Shown: in pieces, positions 49,933 to 58,180 of the stretch | Layout: every line of letters begins with the position of its first letter | How positions within the stretch are numbered: the first letter of the stretch is position 1 | Assembly: GCF_034661175.1 (NCBI RefSeq) | Contig: NZ_CP141058.1 | Location: forward strand, 4,278,001-4,342,000 | Origin: Nocardioides renjunii | GTDB taxonomy: Bacteria; Actinomycetota; Actinomycetes; Propionibacteriales; Nocardioidaceae | Length of the DNA stretch: 64,000 bases | Reading direction: 5' to 3' | Position numbers and translations under genes: made by a program | Notes under the pieces: model-generated | What the model saw: only the letters and a program-made list of their open reading frames with translations | What the model was told of the DNA's origin: nothing | Database searches by the model: none

Positions 49933-51594
49933 ATGGGAACGCCCGCGATCGTCATCGCCTCGGCCCACCACGCGGACGTGCTGGCCGAGGCCTTCGGCCG
50001 CTACGACCGGGAGTACGACGTCCGCGTCGTCGGTGACGAGGTCGCGGCCACGGCGACCGCCAAGGAGCTGACCGGCTCCGGCAAGCAGGTGGCGCTGTTC
50101 GTCGTCGACACCGACCACGACCAGGACCGGCTCTACGCCCTCATCGGCGGCACCCGCAAGGTCGTCCCGACCGCGCGGCGGCTGATCGTGACCCACGTGA
50201 GCCGGTTCCGCGACGACAACCGCACCTTCCGCCACGCGGTCGCCGCCGGCAAGGTGGACGCGCTGCTGCTGATGCCGCAGGGCCCGCGCGACGAGGAGTT
50301 CCACGGCGCGGTCGGCGAGCTCCTCAACGAGTGGAACGCCACCGTCGCAGCGCCCGTCATCGAGAGCGTCCGCATCATCACCCCCGAGAAGGACGCGCTC
50401 ACCCGCGAGCTGCTCGACTACCTCGGCCGGGTGGGGATGCCCGCCGGCGTGCACCACCCCGACAGCGAGATCGGCCGCGCGGTGCTGGAGCAGTGCCCCG
50501 AGGACGAGGGCCGCTGGCCCGTCGTCTCCTCGATGGTCGGATGGTGCGGGCACTGCCCGAGCGTGCGGGCGCTGGCCAACCAGCTCTACGGCCGTCCCGA
50601 CGACATCGAGGTCGACGAGGTGGTCGACCTGGTGGTGGTCGGCGCCGGTCCCGCCGGGCTCGCCGCGAGCGTGTACGCCTCCAGCGAGGGCCTCTCCACG
50701 ATCTGCCTGGAGGCCGAGGCCATCGGTGGGCAGGCCGGCACCAGCTCCATGATCCGCAACTACCTCGGCTTCCCGCGCGGCATCTCCGGCATGCGGCTCG
50801 CCCAGCGGGCCCGCGGGCAGGCGCTGCGCTTCGGCACCCGGTTCTTCACCGGGTGGCCGGCCACCGGGCTCACCCCGGCGGTCGACGGCGGGCCCCACGT
50901 CGTCCACACCGACGGCGGCGACGTCCACGCCCGGGCGGTGCTCGTGGCCACCGGCGTGAACTACCGCCGGCTCGGCGTCGACTCCCTCGAGGAGCTCGTC
51001 GGTCGCGGCGTCTACTACGGCGCCGCGATGGCGGCTGCTCGCGAGCTCGCCGGTGACCACGTCGTGGTCGTCGGCGGCGGCAACTCGGCCGGGCAGGCCG
51101 CCATCCACGCCGCTCGCTTCGCCAGCAGCGTCACGATCGTGGTGCGCCGACCCGACCTGACGGCCACCATGTCGTCGTACCTCATCGACGAGATCGAGTG
51201 GAACCCGCGCATCACGGTGCGCGGGTCCTCACGCGTCGTCGACGGTGGTCCCGACGACGTCGGCCAGCTGGCGTGGCTCGACGTGGAGGACGTCACCACC
51301 GGCGAGCACGAGCGCGTCGAGGCGCGCGGGCTGTTCCTGCTCCTCGGTGCCGCGCCGGAGTGCGGCTGGCTGCCCGACGTCGTGCTGCGCGACGAGCGGG
51401 GCTTCGTGCTCACCGGGCGCGACATCCCCTCCGAGCAGTGGGTCGAGGACGTGCCGCCGGAGGACCTCGCCACGACGGTGCCCGGCATCTACGCCGGCGG
51501 CGACATCCGCGCGGGCTCGATGAAGCGCGTCGCCTCGGCGACGGGCGAGGGCGCCTCGGTGGTGTCGTCGGTCCACGCCTGGTTGGGCCAGTAG
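49933..51594 (+). CDS. Thioredoxin-reductase-like flavoprotein with N-terminal regulatory region, CATC motif lost
   Basis: 553 residues. Residues 1-140 look receiver-like (no clear phosphorylation site). Residues ~145-215 resemble a thioredoxin/glutaredoxin-like module and contain CGHC at 205-208. From ~230 is a two-domain TrxB-like oxidoreductase: FAD loop GAGPAG (237-242) and NAD(P) loop GGGNSAG (381-387). Where TrxB has CATC, this protein has GAAM (363-366), so the usual disulfide is missing. The CGHC upstream might take its place. TACGCT is six bases before the ATG. It follows the antiporter-UBP gene after 60 bp. Confidence 0.88.
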   Translation: MGTPAIVIASAHHADVLAEAFGRYDREYDVRVVGDEVAATATAKELTGSGKQVALFVVDTDHDQDRLYALIGGTRKVVPTARRLIVTHVSRFRDDNRTFRHAVAAGKVDALLLMPQGPRDEEFHGAVGELLNEWNATVAAPVIESVRIITPEKDALTRELLDYLGRVGMPAGVHHPDSEIGRAVLEQCPEDEGRWPVVSSMVGWCGHCPSVRALANQLYGRPDDIEVDEVVDLVVVGAGPAGLAASVYASSEGLSTICLEAEAIGGQAGTSSMIRNYLGFPRGISGMRLAQRARGQALRFGTRFFTGWPATGLTPAVDGGPHVVHTDGGDVHARAVLVATGVNYRRLGVDSLEELVGRGVYYGAAMAAARELAGDHVVVVGGGNSAGQAAIHAARFASSVTIVVRRPDLTATMSSYLIDEIEWNPRITVRGSSRVVDGGPDDVGQLAWLDVEDVTTGEHERVEARGLFLLLGAAPECGWLPDVVLRDERGFVLTGRDIPSEQWVEDVPPEDLATTVPGIYAGGDIRAGSMKRVASATGEGASVVSSVHAWLGQ

Positions 51595-51610
51595 GCCTCG
51601 CCCGGGCGCG

Positions 51611-51710
51611 GACGTCATGGCAGGCGGCTGTCCGCGCGACCGACGCCCATGACGTACGGAGGCGACGTCATGGCGGGCGGCTGCCCGAGCGACCGACGCC
51701 CATGACGTAC
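51611..51710. repeat. Two 47-bp direct repeats, each with inverted ends
   Basis: Copies begin at 51611 and 51664, 53 bp apart and nearly identical. Each starts with ACGTCATGG and ends with its complement CCATGACGT (9 bp), about 26 nt apart. It lies between the flavoprotein gene and the convergent DUF1304 gene and may act as a terminator for both. Confidence 0.85.
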
Positions 51711-51735
51711 GACGGGCGCCGCCGGCCGACGTGCC

Positions 51736-52113
51736 TCAGAGCTGCAGCAGCAGGAACAGCACGGCCAGCGCCGGCAGCGTCCCCTGGGTGAGCGCGGCGC
51801 GGAGCATCGAGCGGTCGTGGGTGACGAGCACCAGTGCGGCGGCGAGCATCGATCCGGTGCCGGCGAGCGCGAGGGCGGTCCCCGTGCCGTGCTCCGACCC
51901 CATCAGCGCCAGGCCGACCAGCGTGATGACCGCCAGGAAGAGGTTGTAGAACCCCTGGTTGTAGGCCATCGGCGCCAGCACCGGTGCGTCGGCCTCGGAG
52001 ACCCCGAAGGTGCGGCGCGTCGACGGCTCGGTCCACCGGAACGACTCGAGCACCCAGATGTAGACGTGGAGCAGGGCGGCGCCGGCCGCCAGCACCACCG
52101 CGATGATCTCCAT
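51736..52113 (-). CDS. DUF1304 family membrane protein
   Basis: 125 residues with four membrane helices. The family signature is at the N-terminus (ALLHVYIWVLESFRW) and in the middle (YNQGFYNLFLAVITLVGL). No function is known for this family. TAGGGT (on its strand) lies six bases before the ATG. It stands alone between the repeats and another small membrane gene. Confidence 0.92.
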   Translation of the reverse strand: MEIIAVVLAAGAALLHVYIWVLESFRWTEPSTRRTFGVSEADAPVLAPMAYNQGFYNLFLAVITLVGLALMGSEHGTGTALALAGTGSMLAAALVLVTHDRSMLRAALTQGTLPALAVLFLLLQL

Positions 52114-52221
52114 GGGCCGACCCTAGGGCCACCGGCACCCCTGGGTGGGTGGCACGGGCGGACCCGGCGAGCAGATACTCCACCCGACGGCCACCCGGCC
52201 GGCTGACCCGAGGAGGTCCCC

Positions 52222-52437
52222 GTGGGACGACTGATCGGCATCCTGATCGTGATCTGGCTCGTCATCGGCGCCTTCGCCGCCTACCAGCGCGGCTACTTCG
52301 ACGACACGCGGACCAACTGCTCGGAGGCCAGCGACATCGCGCTCAACATCGTCGCGGGTCCGCTCAACTACACCGGGCTCAACCCCAAGGTGTCCTGCGC
52401 CGACGTCGACGTCGACGTCCCGGAGCCGTCGGAGTAG
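52222..52437 (+). CDS. Small membrane protein with cysteine-containing extracellular tail
   Basis: 71 residues. One N-terminal membrane helix (LIGILIVIWLVIGAFAAYQRG) is followed by a short tail with two cysteines (TNCSEASD and VSCADVD), which may form a disulfide. Related small proteins are widespread in actinobacteria without known function. GTG 52222 has GAGGAGG six bases upstream, a good ribosome site. Convergent with the operon to the right. Confidence 0.75.
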   Translation: MGRLIGILIVIWLVIGAFAAYQRGYFDDTRTNCSEASDIALNIVAGPLNYTGLNPKVSCADVDVDVPEPSE

Positions 52438-52440
52438 CGC

Positions 52441-52671
52441 TCAGCGGCCGCTGTTGCGGGGGTGGTCCTTCGCCGTCCGCTCGTTGCCCCGCCGGTAGTT
52501 GCCGGTGACGCGCGCCATCAGCTCCTGGTCCGTGTCGCCGTCGCCGTCCTCGACGTCGGCGAGGAAGCGCGCCGCCGCCCGGCCTCGCAGCACGGTCGCG
52601 CGCCGGCCGTGGTGGCTGATCACGACCTCGTCGCCGCGGACGTCGTAGGCGAAGCCCTCGGGTGCCGGCAC
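52441..52671 (-). CDS. Small protein, last gene of the WXG/HExxH operon
   Basis: 76 residues from GTG 52671, one base after the stop region of the WD40 lipoprotein gene. Rich in charged residues, with a beta-rich first half (PEGFAYDVRGDEVVISHHGRRATVLRGRAAARFL) and a C-terminus containing AKDHPRN. No known family. Its place at the end of the operon suggests a small accessory role. Confidence 0.65.
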   Translation of the reverse strand: MPAPEGFAYDVRGDEVVISHHGRRATVLRGRAAARFLADVEDGDGDTDQELMARVTGNYRRGNERTAKDHPRNSGR

Positions 52672-52672
52672 G

Positions 52673-53716
52673 TCACTCCACGGGCTCGAAGACGGTGGGC
52701 TCGCCGCCGTCCACGTCCCAGGCCAGCACCCCGTCGCGCGGGCTGACGGCGAGGACGCGGTCGGCGGACGCCACGACGGCGCGCGGCGGATCGGTGGCCC
52801 CGGCGAAAGTGCGTACGTCGTCGCCGGCCCAGTCCCACCGCACGACGTCGAGCTGGTCCTTGACGCCCAGCACCAGCGCGTTGGAGCCGGGCGTGAAGGC
52901 GAGGTGGTGGCCGGCGCGGGGAAGCGCCGCCACCTCGTCGTAGGAGTCGGCGTCCCAGACGGTCGTCGCCGCCGCGTCGTCGAGCGCGAAGGAGGCGGTC
53001 GCGATCGACGCGCCGTCGTCGCTCCAGGCGACGTCGCCCTGGGCCGGTCCCGCGAGGGAGCCGACCGGCTCGCCGGTCGCGGCGTCGTGCACGGACACCG
53101 CCGCGTCGGAGGACGCCACCGCGACACGCTCGCCGTCGGGTGAGAAGGCCACCGCGACGCCGTCGCCGGTGCCGGTGACCTCGACGACGTCCGCGAGGTC
53201 AGCGGGCCACAGCCGGACGACACCGTCGCCGCCGACCCCGGCCAGGGTCGAGCCGTCGGGGGCGAACGCCAGGTCGCGCAGCCCGCCGCCGGCGCCGTCC
53301 TGCACGTCCTCGGCCCGGTGGGCCTCGGCGGCGGCGACCTCCCTGCCGGTCGTCGGGTCGAGGACGATGACGTCGACGGACCCGTCCTCGACGCGGTCCG
53401 TGGCCACCCGGTCCGCGGCTCCCCAGGCGACGACCGCTCCGCCGTCCCACTGCTCCTGCAGCGAGCCGTCGGCGGTCGACCACACGCACAGCTGCCCGTC
53501 GCACGGGACCGCGAGCCGTGCCCCGTCGGGGCTGAGCGCGGCCGCGTCCCCGTCGAGGAGGACGCCGGGCACCTCCACGAGGTCGCCTTGCTCCGCGCCT
53601 TGCCCGCCGTCTCCGCCGGCGCTGCCCTCGTCGCGTCCGCCCTGGGAGGACGAGCAGCCGGCCAGCACCAGGAGCACGGCGACGGCGGACGCGAGGCGGG
53701 CGCGCCGGAGCCTCAC
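52673..53716 (-). CDS. WD40/beta-propeller lipoprotein
   Basis: 347 residues. The signal peptide ends in the lipobox VLAGC near residue 21, so the protein is lipid-anchored on the outside of the membrane. A Gly/Ser/Glu-rich linker follows and then repeating WD40-like blades (ALSPDGARLAV, LAFAPDGSTLAGVGGDGVVRLW, VAFSPDGERVAVASSDAAVSVHD), about six or seven in total. Propellers bind proteins. GTG 53716 overlaps the stop of the preceding gene (GTGA). It is part of the WXG/HExxH operon. Confidence 0.88.
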   Translation of the reverse strand: MRLRRARLASAVAVLLVLAGCSSSQGGRDEGSAGGDGGQGAEQGDLVEVPGVLLDGDAAALSPDGARLAVPCDGQLCVWSTADGSLQEQWDGGAVVAWGAADRVATDRVEDGSVDVIVLDPTTGREVAAAEAHRAEDVQDGAGGGLRDLAFAPDGSTLAGVGGDGVVRLWPADLADVVEVTGTGDGVAVAFSPDGERVAVASSDAAVSVHDAATGEPVGSLAGPAQGDVAWSDDGASIATASFALDDAAATTVWDADSYDEVAALPRAGHHLAFTPGSNALVLGVKDQLDVVRWDWAGDDVRTFAGATDPPRAVVASADRVLAVSPRDGVLAWDVDGGEPTVFEPVE

Positions 53717-54237
53717 GCGCGCACCAGCCGGCCGACCTCGAACCACGCCTCGCTGCCGTCGTCGCACAGGTGCCGGTCGAGGGACCTGCCGTCGACGGTC
53801 AGCAGCGCCTGCTCGCGCGAGGTGCGGCGCGTGGCGCGCAGGACGTCGTACTCGTCGCTGATGCGGATCACGGTCCACGGCCGCTCGCGGGTGCCGTCAC
53901 CGGTGCTGCGGATCGACTCCAGCGCGAGCGCCTGCAGCCGGCGCTCCGTCGTCGCCCGCGCGGCATCGCCCATCCCGGCGTGGGCCGCGGCCAGCGCTGC
54001 GTGCGCCGACGGCGAGAAGAAGGCTCCCGGCATCAGTGCCGCGACGACCGAGGCGGCCTCGCCGTGGGCGCCGCGGGCGAGGGCGGGCGACACCGCTGCG
54101 ACCACGTCGAGCCCGACGTCGAAGCCGGGCGAGGCGCGTACGGCGTCGCGCAGCGCCCTCAGGTCGGCGGGTGCCCGGGTCGCGGCCCAGGTGGCGGCGA
54201 GGTCGCCGAGGGACGGCTCGGTCGCGTGGGCGGTCAT
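53713..54237 (-). CDS. Unknown protein in WXG/HExxH operon
   Basis: 174 residues. Mostly helical N-terminal half (LRDAVRASPGFDVGLDVVAAVSP, FFSPSAHAALAAAHAGMGDAARA, TPR-like) and a beta-containing C-terminal half (TVIRISDEYDVLRA) with one cysteine (HLCDDGSEAWFEVG). It resembles DUF4919-type proteins faintly, but I am not sure. It overlaps both neighbours by 4 bp. No signal peptide, so it acts in the cytoplasm, possibly as a chaperone or antidote. Confidence 0.7.
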   Translation of the reverse strand: MTAHATEPSLGDLAATWAATRAPADLRALRDAVRASPGFDVGLDVVAAVSPALARGAHGEAASVVAALMPGAFFSPSAHAALAAAHAGMGDAARATTERRLQALALESIRSTGDGTRERPWTVIRISDEYDVLRATRRTSREQALLTVDGRSLDRHLCDDGSEAWFEVGRLVRA

Positions 54238-55295
54238 CGTGCCTCCTCCCGGATCCGCTCGAGGTCGTCGGCGTCCAGGTCGTCGAGGTAGTCCCCACCG
54301 GCCTCGCGCGCGTCGCGCTCGACGGGCTGGTCACGATACGCGTCGAAGCCGTCGTCGTCGGAGGTCTTGTAGTCGTCGAAGTTCTCCTCCCACGCCTCGA
54401 CCTCCTCCTGGCTGACCCCCGGCGGGCCGTCGAAGTCCTCCCACGGCCACCACGGCAGGTCGTCGATCGCCTTGTGCTGCTCGGCATGGCGGACCTCGTG
54501 CGCCACCGTGGCGATGATGGTCGGGTCGTCGAGGTTGCCCTCGTCGATGCGCAGCACCCGGTCGTCCTCGCTCCAGCTGCCCCGGGAGTCGGTGCTGGGG
54601 TCGTCGTCCGTGCCGTCGCCGTCCTCGTCCTCGAGGTCCTCGACCCGCACCTCGAAGTCGTCGACGCCCGCCTCGCGGGCCTGCTCCTCGGCGATGTGCT
54701 CGATCACCCGGCGGCGCTCCTCGTCGGACATCGTTGCCCACTCGCGCTCGACCGCGGGGTCCACGACGTAGTCCGGGCCGTCGTCGCTGAACGAGCCCTG
54801 GGGCCGGGCGGCGACCAGCGCGGAGTCCACCGCGTAGGCCTGGTCGAGCACCGCAGTCATCCGCGCCACCAGGGCGTCCCGCTGGCTGCGGCGGCCCTCT
54901 TGGTGCTCCCGGCGCTCGAACTGGTTGTCGAAGGTCTGCGGCGGCGAGGTGTCGCTCACCGTGCCCGAGGAGTCGATCGAGAACTGCTGCGCCGAGGCGT
55001 CGTTCTCGATGTCGACCACGGCGCGCTCGATGGTCGTGACGGGCCCGACCTGCGCGTAGACCTGCCGCTCGAAGTCGGCGAGCCCCTCGATGTGCGTGGT
55101 CATCCGCCCGACGAGGGTGGCCTGGCGCGCGACGGCGGCCGCCCGGGCCAGGCCGGTCCACGCGGCGGGGACCCCTTCGTCGGCCACCGCGTCGCGCGCC
55201 TTCTCGAGGGCGAGGACGTCGCGTCGCACCTCGTCGCTCGCCGAGGTCACGCCCGCGGCCCGCCACGACCTGAGGTCGCCCCACGTGATGCTCAC
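54234..55295 (-). CDS. WXG-type N-terminal domain protein with HExxH zincin-like site
   Basis: 353 residues from GTG 55295. The N-terminal ~110 residues begin SITWGDLRSW and are helical with a WTGLARAA stretch, like the N-terminal targeting domain of ESX/type VII substrates. The C-terminal half is very acidic and has IATVAHEVRHAEQHKA near residue 265, where HEVRH matches the HExxH zinc-metallopeptidase motif. It may be a secreted metalloprotease or toxin; the third zinc ligand cannot be named with confidence. It overlaps the WXG100-like gene and the next gene by 4 bp each. Confidence 0.75.
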   Translation of the reverse strand: MSITWGDLRSWRAAGVTSASDEVRRDVLALEKARDAVADEGVPAAWTGLARAAAVARQATLVGRMTTHIEGLADFERQVYAQVGPVTTIERAVVDIENDASAQQFSIDSSGTVSDTSPPQTFDNQFERREHQEGRRSQRDALVARMTAVLDQAYAVDSALVAARPQGSFSDDGPDYVVDPAVEREWATMSDEERRRVIEHIAEEQAREAGVDDFEVRVEDLEDEDGDGTDDDPSTDSRGSWSEDDRVLRIDEGNLDDPTIIATVAHEVRHAEQHKAIDDLPWWPWEDFDGPPGVSQEEVEAWEENFDDYKTSDDDGFDAYRDQPVERDAREAGGDYLDDLDADDLERIREEAR

Positions 55296-55606
55296 GACCC
55301 GTCCCCCAGCCACTTCTCGAGCCAGGCCTGGAACGCGGCGGCCCGCGCGTCGGCGGCCTCCGCATCGGCGGCCGCTGCGTCGAGGCCCTCGGCGAAGTCG
55401 TCGACGGCACCGGCCCAGTCGTCGATGCCGTCGTCCCAGGCCTGGGCGAACTGCGGCAGCACCGAGGCGGTGCTGCTCCCGGGGAGCGCACTGCCGAGTC
55501 CGGCCACGGCGTCGGAGGCGTCGGCCGCACGGGCGCTGGTCGCCGCCGACCGCAGCTCGGCGGCGCTGGCCCGGAGCTCGTCGGGCTCCAGCTCGTAGGT
55601 CGACAT
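55292..55606 (-). CDS. WXG100-like small helical protein
   Basis: 104 residues, all-helical, starting MSTYELEPDELRASAAEL. A bipartite helix pair with the central WDDGIDDWAGAVDDFAEGL region resembles WXG100/ESX proteins in size and pattern, although the exact W-x-G turn is not clear. It is the first gene of the operon. Two ATG codons are possible (55606 or 55612). No ESX secretion core genes are in the window. Confidence 0.7.
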   Translation of the reverse strand: MSTYELEPDELRASAAELRSAATSARAADASDAVAGLGSALPGSSTASVLPQFAQAWDDGIDDWAGAVDDFAEGLDAAAADAEAADARAAAFQAWLEKWLGDGS

Positions 55607-55676
55607 GGTCACCGGATGCCCCGTCCGTCACCGGCCCAAACGCGCGCGACGGGACGGTCGCCCGACGAGCGGCCGG

Positions 55677-56288
55677 TCAGCGACCGGCTGGGGGCTGCCA
55701 GTCGTCCGGCGGGTCCTCCCCGACCCGGCCGTCGACGGCCTCCCGCAGGAGGTCGGCGTGGCCGGTGTGCCGGGCGTACTCCTCGATCATGTCGAACAGC
55801 AACCGGCGCAGCCGCGGGTGGTTGCCGTTGCCGTCGTCGACGTGCGCGACCAGGTCGAGCCCGCCCTCGGCGAGAGCCTGCTCGATCCGGGCGTCGTTGC
55901 GGCGGACCGCCTCGTCGTACGCGTCGTACACCTCGGCGGCGCTCAACGACTCGGTGGTGAACTCCCACTCGTCGGTGCCGTCGTGGCCGAGCGAGCGCCA
56001 CGGCTCGACGAGCCGCTCGCCGCGCAGCTTGGTGACGAGGTAGTAGTCCTCCCCCATCGCCAGGTGCAGCAGCAGCCCGCCCAGGGAGAGCTGCGAGGAG
56101 GGGAGGCGGTGGCGCAGCCCGGCCTCGTCGAGGCCGTCGGCCTTCCACCGCGCCGTGGCGCGCTGCCGGCCCAGGGCGCCGAGCAGGTGCTCGACCTCGG
56201 TGCCGTCGAGCGGGGGCTCCCAGGGCGGCGGCACCCAGACGTCCGTGGCGTCGGTTGCGTCCTCGGCGGTGCTGTCGTCGATGCTCAT
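55677..56288 (-). CDS. DinB-family (DUF664) metal-dependent protein
   Basis: 203 residues. The four-helix DinB fold is suggested by GLLLHLAMGEDYYLVTKL (first His) and EEYARHTGHADLLREAVDG (H-x-x-H), which provide the three histidine metal ligands. Similar proteins act as thiol-dependent S-transferases (mycothiol or bacillithiol). It is not the polymerase of the same name. ATG 56288 has TAGCCT (on its strand) seven bases upstream. Substrate unknown. Confidence 0.9.
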   Translation of the reverse strand: MSIDDSTAEDATDATDVWVPPPWEPPLDGTEVEHLLGALGRQRATARWKADGLDEAGLRHRLPSSQLSLGGLLLHLAMGEDYYLVTKLRGERLVEPWRSLGHDGTDEWEFTTESLSAAEVYDAYDEAVRRNDARIEQALAEGGLDLVAHVDDGNGNHPRLRRLLFDMIEEYARHTGHADLLREAVDGRVGEDPPDDWQPPAGR

Positions 56289-56383
56289 GTCGCCGAGGCT
56301 AGACCGGGATCCGGACACTCCGCTTCCGGTTGCCCCTCCCGACGGGTCTGGACAGGCTGGAAGCGCCGGAGCAGGGTGGCCGC

Positions 56384-57466
56384 ATGCGACGACTCGGAGT
56401 CACCACCTTCATCCCTGCCCTCATCCCAGCGCTCGTCCCCGCCCTCCTGCTGCTCCCGTCCTCGGCGACCGCCGCGCCGGCCCCCGGACCCGACCCCTTC
56501 GACGACTGGCGCGAGACCGTCGTCGACGCCGACCAGAACTTCCGCGGCCTGGTCGCGGTGAGCAAGCGCGAGGCGTGGGTCACCGGCGAGAGCCTGAGCG
56601 ACGGGGCCGCGCGGGTCTACCGCACCACGGACCGCGGGACGACGTGGCTCGACGTCAGCCCTCCGGCGAGCGAGGGGCTGTCCTTCCGCGACGTCGAGGT
56701 CACCGGCAGCGTCACCCACGTCCTGGCGATCGGCCCCGGCGAGGCGTCACGGATCTACCGGTCGGCCGACGGCGGCGCGTCGTGGACCGAGTCCTTCCGC
56801 AACACCGACGAGGACGCGTTCTACGACTGCATGGCGTTCTACCCCGGCGGTCGCAGGGGCCTGGTCCTCGGCGACCCGGTCGACGGCAAGCTGCAGGTCC
56901 TCGCCACCGAGGACCGCGGCCGGACCTGGTCGCTGCTGCCCGACAAGGGCATGCCGGCCTCGGCGAAGGAGTTCGGCTTCGCAGCCAGCGGCAACTGCCT
57001 CGTGACGGCGGGCCGGTCCGCGTTCATCGTCTCCGGTGGCGCCCGGGCGCGGGTGCTGCGCTCCGACGACCGGGGACTCACCTGGACCGCGACCGCGTCC
57101 GGCATCCCGGCCGGTCCCGCGGCCGGCGGGTTCGCCGGCGACATGGCCTCGCCGCGGCGCGGCATCGCGGTCGGCGGGGACTTCGAGGACGCCGACGACA
57201 CCACCGACAACGTGGCAACCACCCGCGACGGCCGCACCTGGTCCGCCGTCGCGAGCCTGCGCCACGTCGGCGAGGACGTCGCCTTCGTCCGCGGCTGGAG
57301 GTACGCCGTCGCCACCGGTGACTACGACGGCTCGGCCGGCTCGAGCATCACCCGCGACGGCGGCGCCACCTGGACCCGGGTCAGCAAGCTGGGCTACCAC
57401 GCCGTCGACTGCGTCTCGAAGGTCTGCTGGGCCGCCGGGAGCGAGGGCCGCGTCGGTCGCGGGTGA
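56384..57466 (+). CDS. Secreted sialidase-like beta-propeller (BNR/YCF48 repeat) protein
   Basis: 360 residues. A signal peptide (~1-30, ending TAA) is followed by repeated propeller blades with the S/T-x-D-x-G-x-T-W (Asp-box) motif: TTDRGTTW, SADGGASW, TEDRGRTW, SDDRGLTW, TRDGRTW, TRDGGATW. This is the sialidase/oxidoreductase-like propeller often called BNR. No catalytic residues are evident. It is secreted or surface bound and may bind glycans or proteins. ATG 56384 has a GCAGGGTGGC upstream site. Confidence 0.9.
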   Translation: MRRLGVTTFIPALIPALVPALLLLPSSATAAPAPGPDPFDDWRETVVDADQNFRGLVAVSKREAWVTGESLSDGAARVYRTTDRGTTWLDVSPPASEGLSFRDVEVTGSVTHVLAIGPGEASRIYRSADGGASWTESFRNTDEDAFYDCMAFYPGGRRGLVLGDPVDGKLQVLATEDRGRTWSLLPDKGMPASAKEFGFAASGNCLVTAGRSAFIVSGGARARVLRSDDRGLTWTATASGIPAGPAAGGFAGDMASPRRGIAVGGDFEDADDTTDNVATTRDGRTWSAVASLRHVGEDVAFVRGWRYAVATGDYDGSAGSSITRDGGATWTRVSKLGYHAVDCVSKVCWAAGSEGRVGRG

Positions 57467-57511
57467 CCGACCGCGGGGAGGCGGCGGAGATCCACTGGCT
57501 ACGCTCGACGC

Positions 57512-57829
57512 GTGCCCGACCTCAGCCGCCTCCCCACCGCTCCCCTGCTCGCCGGCGGGCTCGTCGGCGGTTTCGCTCTCGCCCAGCGCACCGGCGTACG
57601 CCCCCTCGGCGGTGCCGCGATGCTCGGCGCCAACGCCCTCGCCGCCCGCCAGTGGTGGTCCCTGGGCGGAGCGCCCCTGACCCTCGGCCTGACCGCCGGC
57701 TACTGGACCGCGATGGGCGTCTCGCACCCCCTCGCGAAGAAGGTCGGCACCTGGCCGTCGGTCCTCGGCGTGACCGCGGCCGCGGCCTCCGCCGCCTGGG
57801 TGCTCGCCGACCGGCGCCGCCCCCGCTGA
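57512..57829 (+). CDS. Small membrane protein
   Basis: 105 residues with three or four hydrophobic segments. It starts at GTG 57512, preceded six bases upstream by TACGCT, so leaderless. Its end is followed by a short CCGCC/GGCGG hairpin at 57836-57850. No family recognised. Confidence 0.75.
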   Translation: MPDLSRLPTAPLLAGGLVGGFALAQRTGVRPLGGAAMLGANALAARQWWSLGGAPLTLGLTAGYWTAMGVSHPLAKKVGTWPSVLGVTAAAASAAWVLADRRRPR

Positions 57830-57850
57830 GTCCGGCCGCCCTCGAGGCGG

Positions 57851-58087
57851 TCAGTCCTCCGGCAGGGCGGCGAAGGCCTGCTTCATGTCGCGGTACCACC
57901 CGAGCGACTTCTTCGGGTGGCGCCAGCGGCCCTTCATCTCGTCGCGCGCCGGCTGGTGGGCGGCGTCGCCCTCCTTCTCGGCCTGCTTGAGGTGCTGGTC
58001 CTGGGCGTTGATCACGTCGTCGTGGGTCTCGCCGCGGTGCGCGAGGTCGCACGGGCCGCCGAGCTGGCGGCAGGTCATGGTCTTCAT
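57851..58087 (-). CDS. DUF1059 small protein, likely ECF41 target
   Basis: 78 residues starting MKTMTCRQLGGPCDLAHRG, the DUF1059 signature with two cysteines that may bind a metal. A basic helical tail follows. Upstream on its strand a GGTCACA-N16-CGTC site (58149-58175) matches the ECF41 promoter motif, so the sigma factor encoded upstream probably drives it. RBS AGGAGGG lies before the ATG. Function of DUF1059 is unknown. Confidence 0.88.
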   Translation of the reverse strand: MKTMTCRQLGGPCDLAHRGETHDDVINAQDQHLKQAEKEGDAAHQPARDEMKGRWRHPKKSLGWYRDMKQAFAALPED

Positions 58088-58148
58088 GGTTCCCTCCTGC
58101 TGGGTGTCGTGGGGTTGTCGTGTGATCCGTCGTGGTTCTCGTGGTGTC

Positions 58149-58175
58149 GACGACCGGCGTGGGCCGGGTGTGACC
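58149..58175 (-). promoter_or_regulatory. Predicted ECF41-type promoter before DUF1059
   Basis: On the minus strand: GGTCACA (58175-58169), 16 nt, then CGTC (58152-58149). It matches the TGTCACA-N16-CGTC motif of ECF41 with one change at the first base. It lies 62 bp before the DUF1059 start. Confidence 0.65.
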
Positions 58176-58180
58176 GGTGG

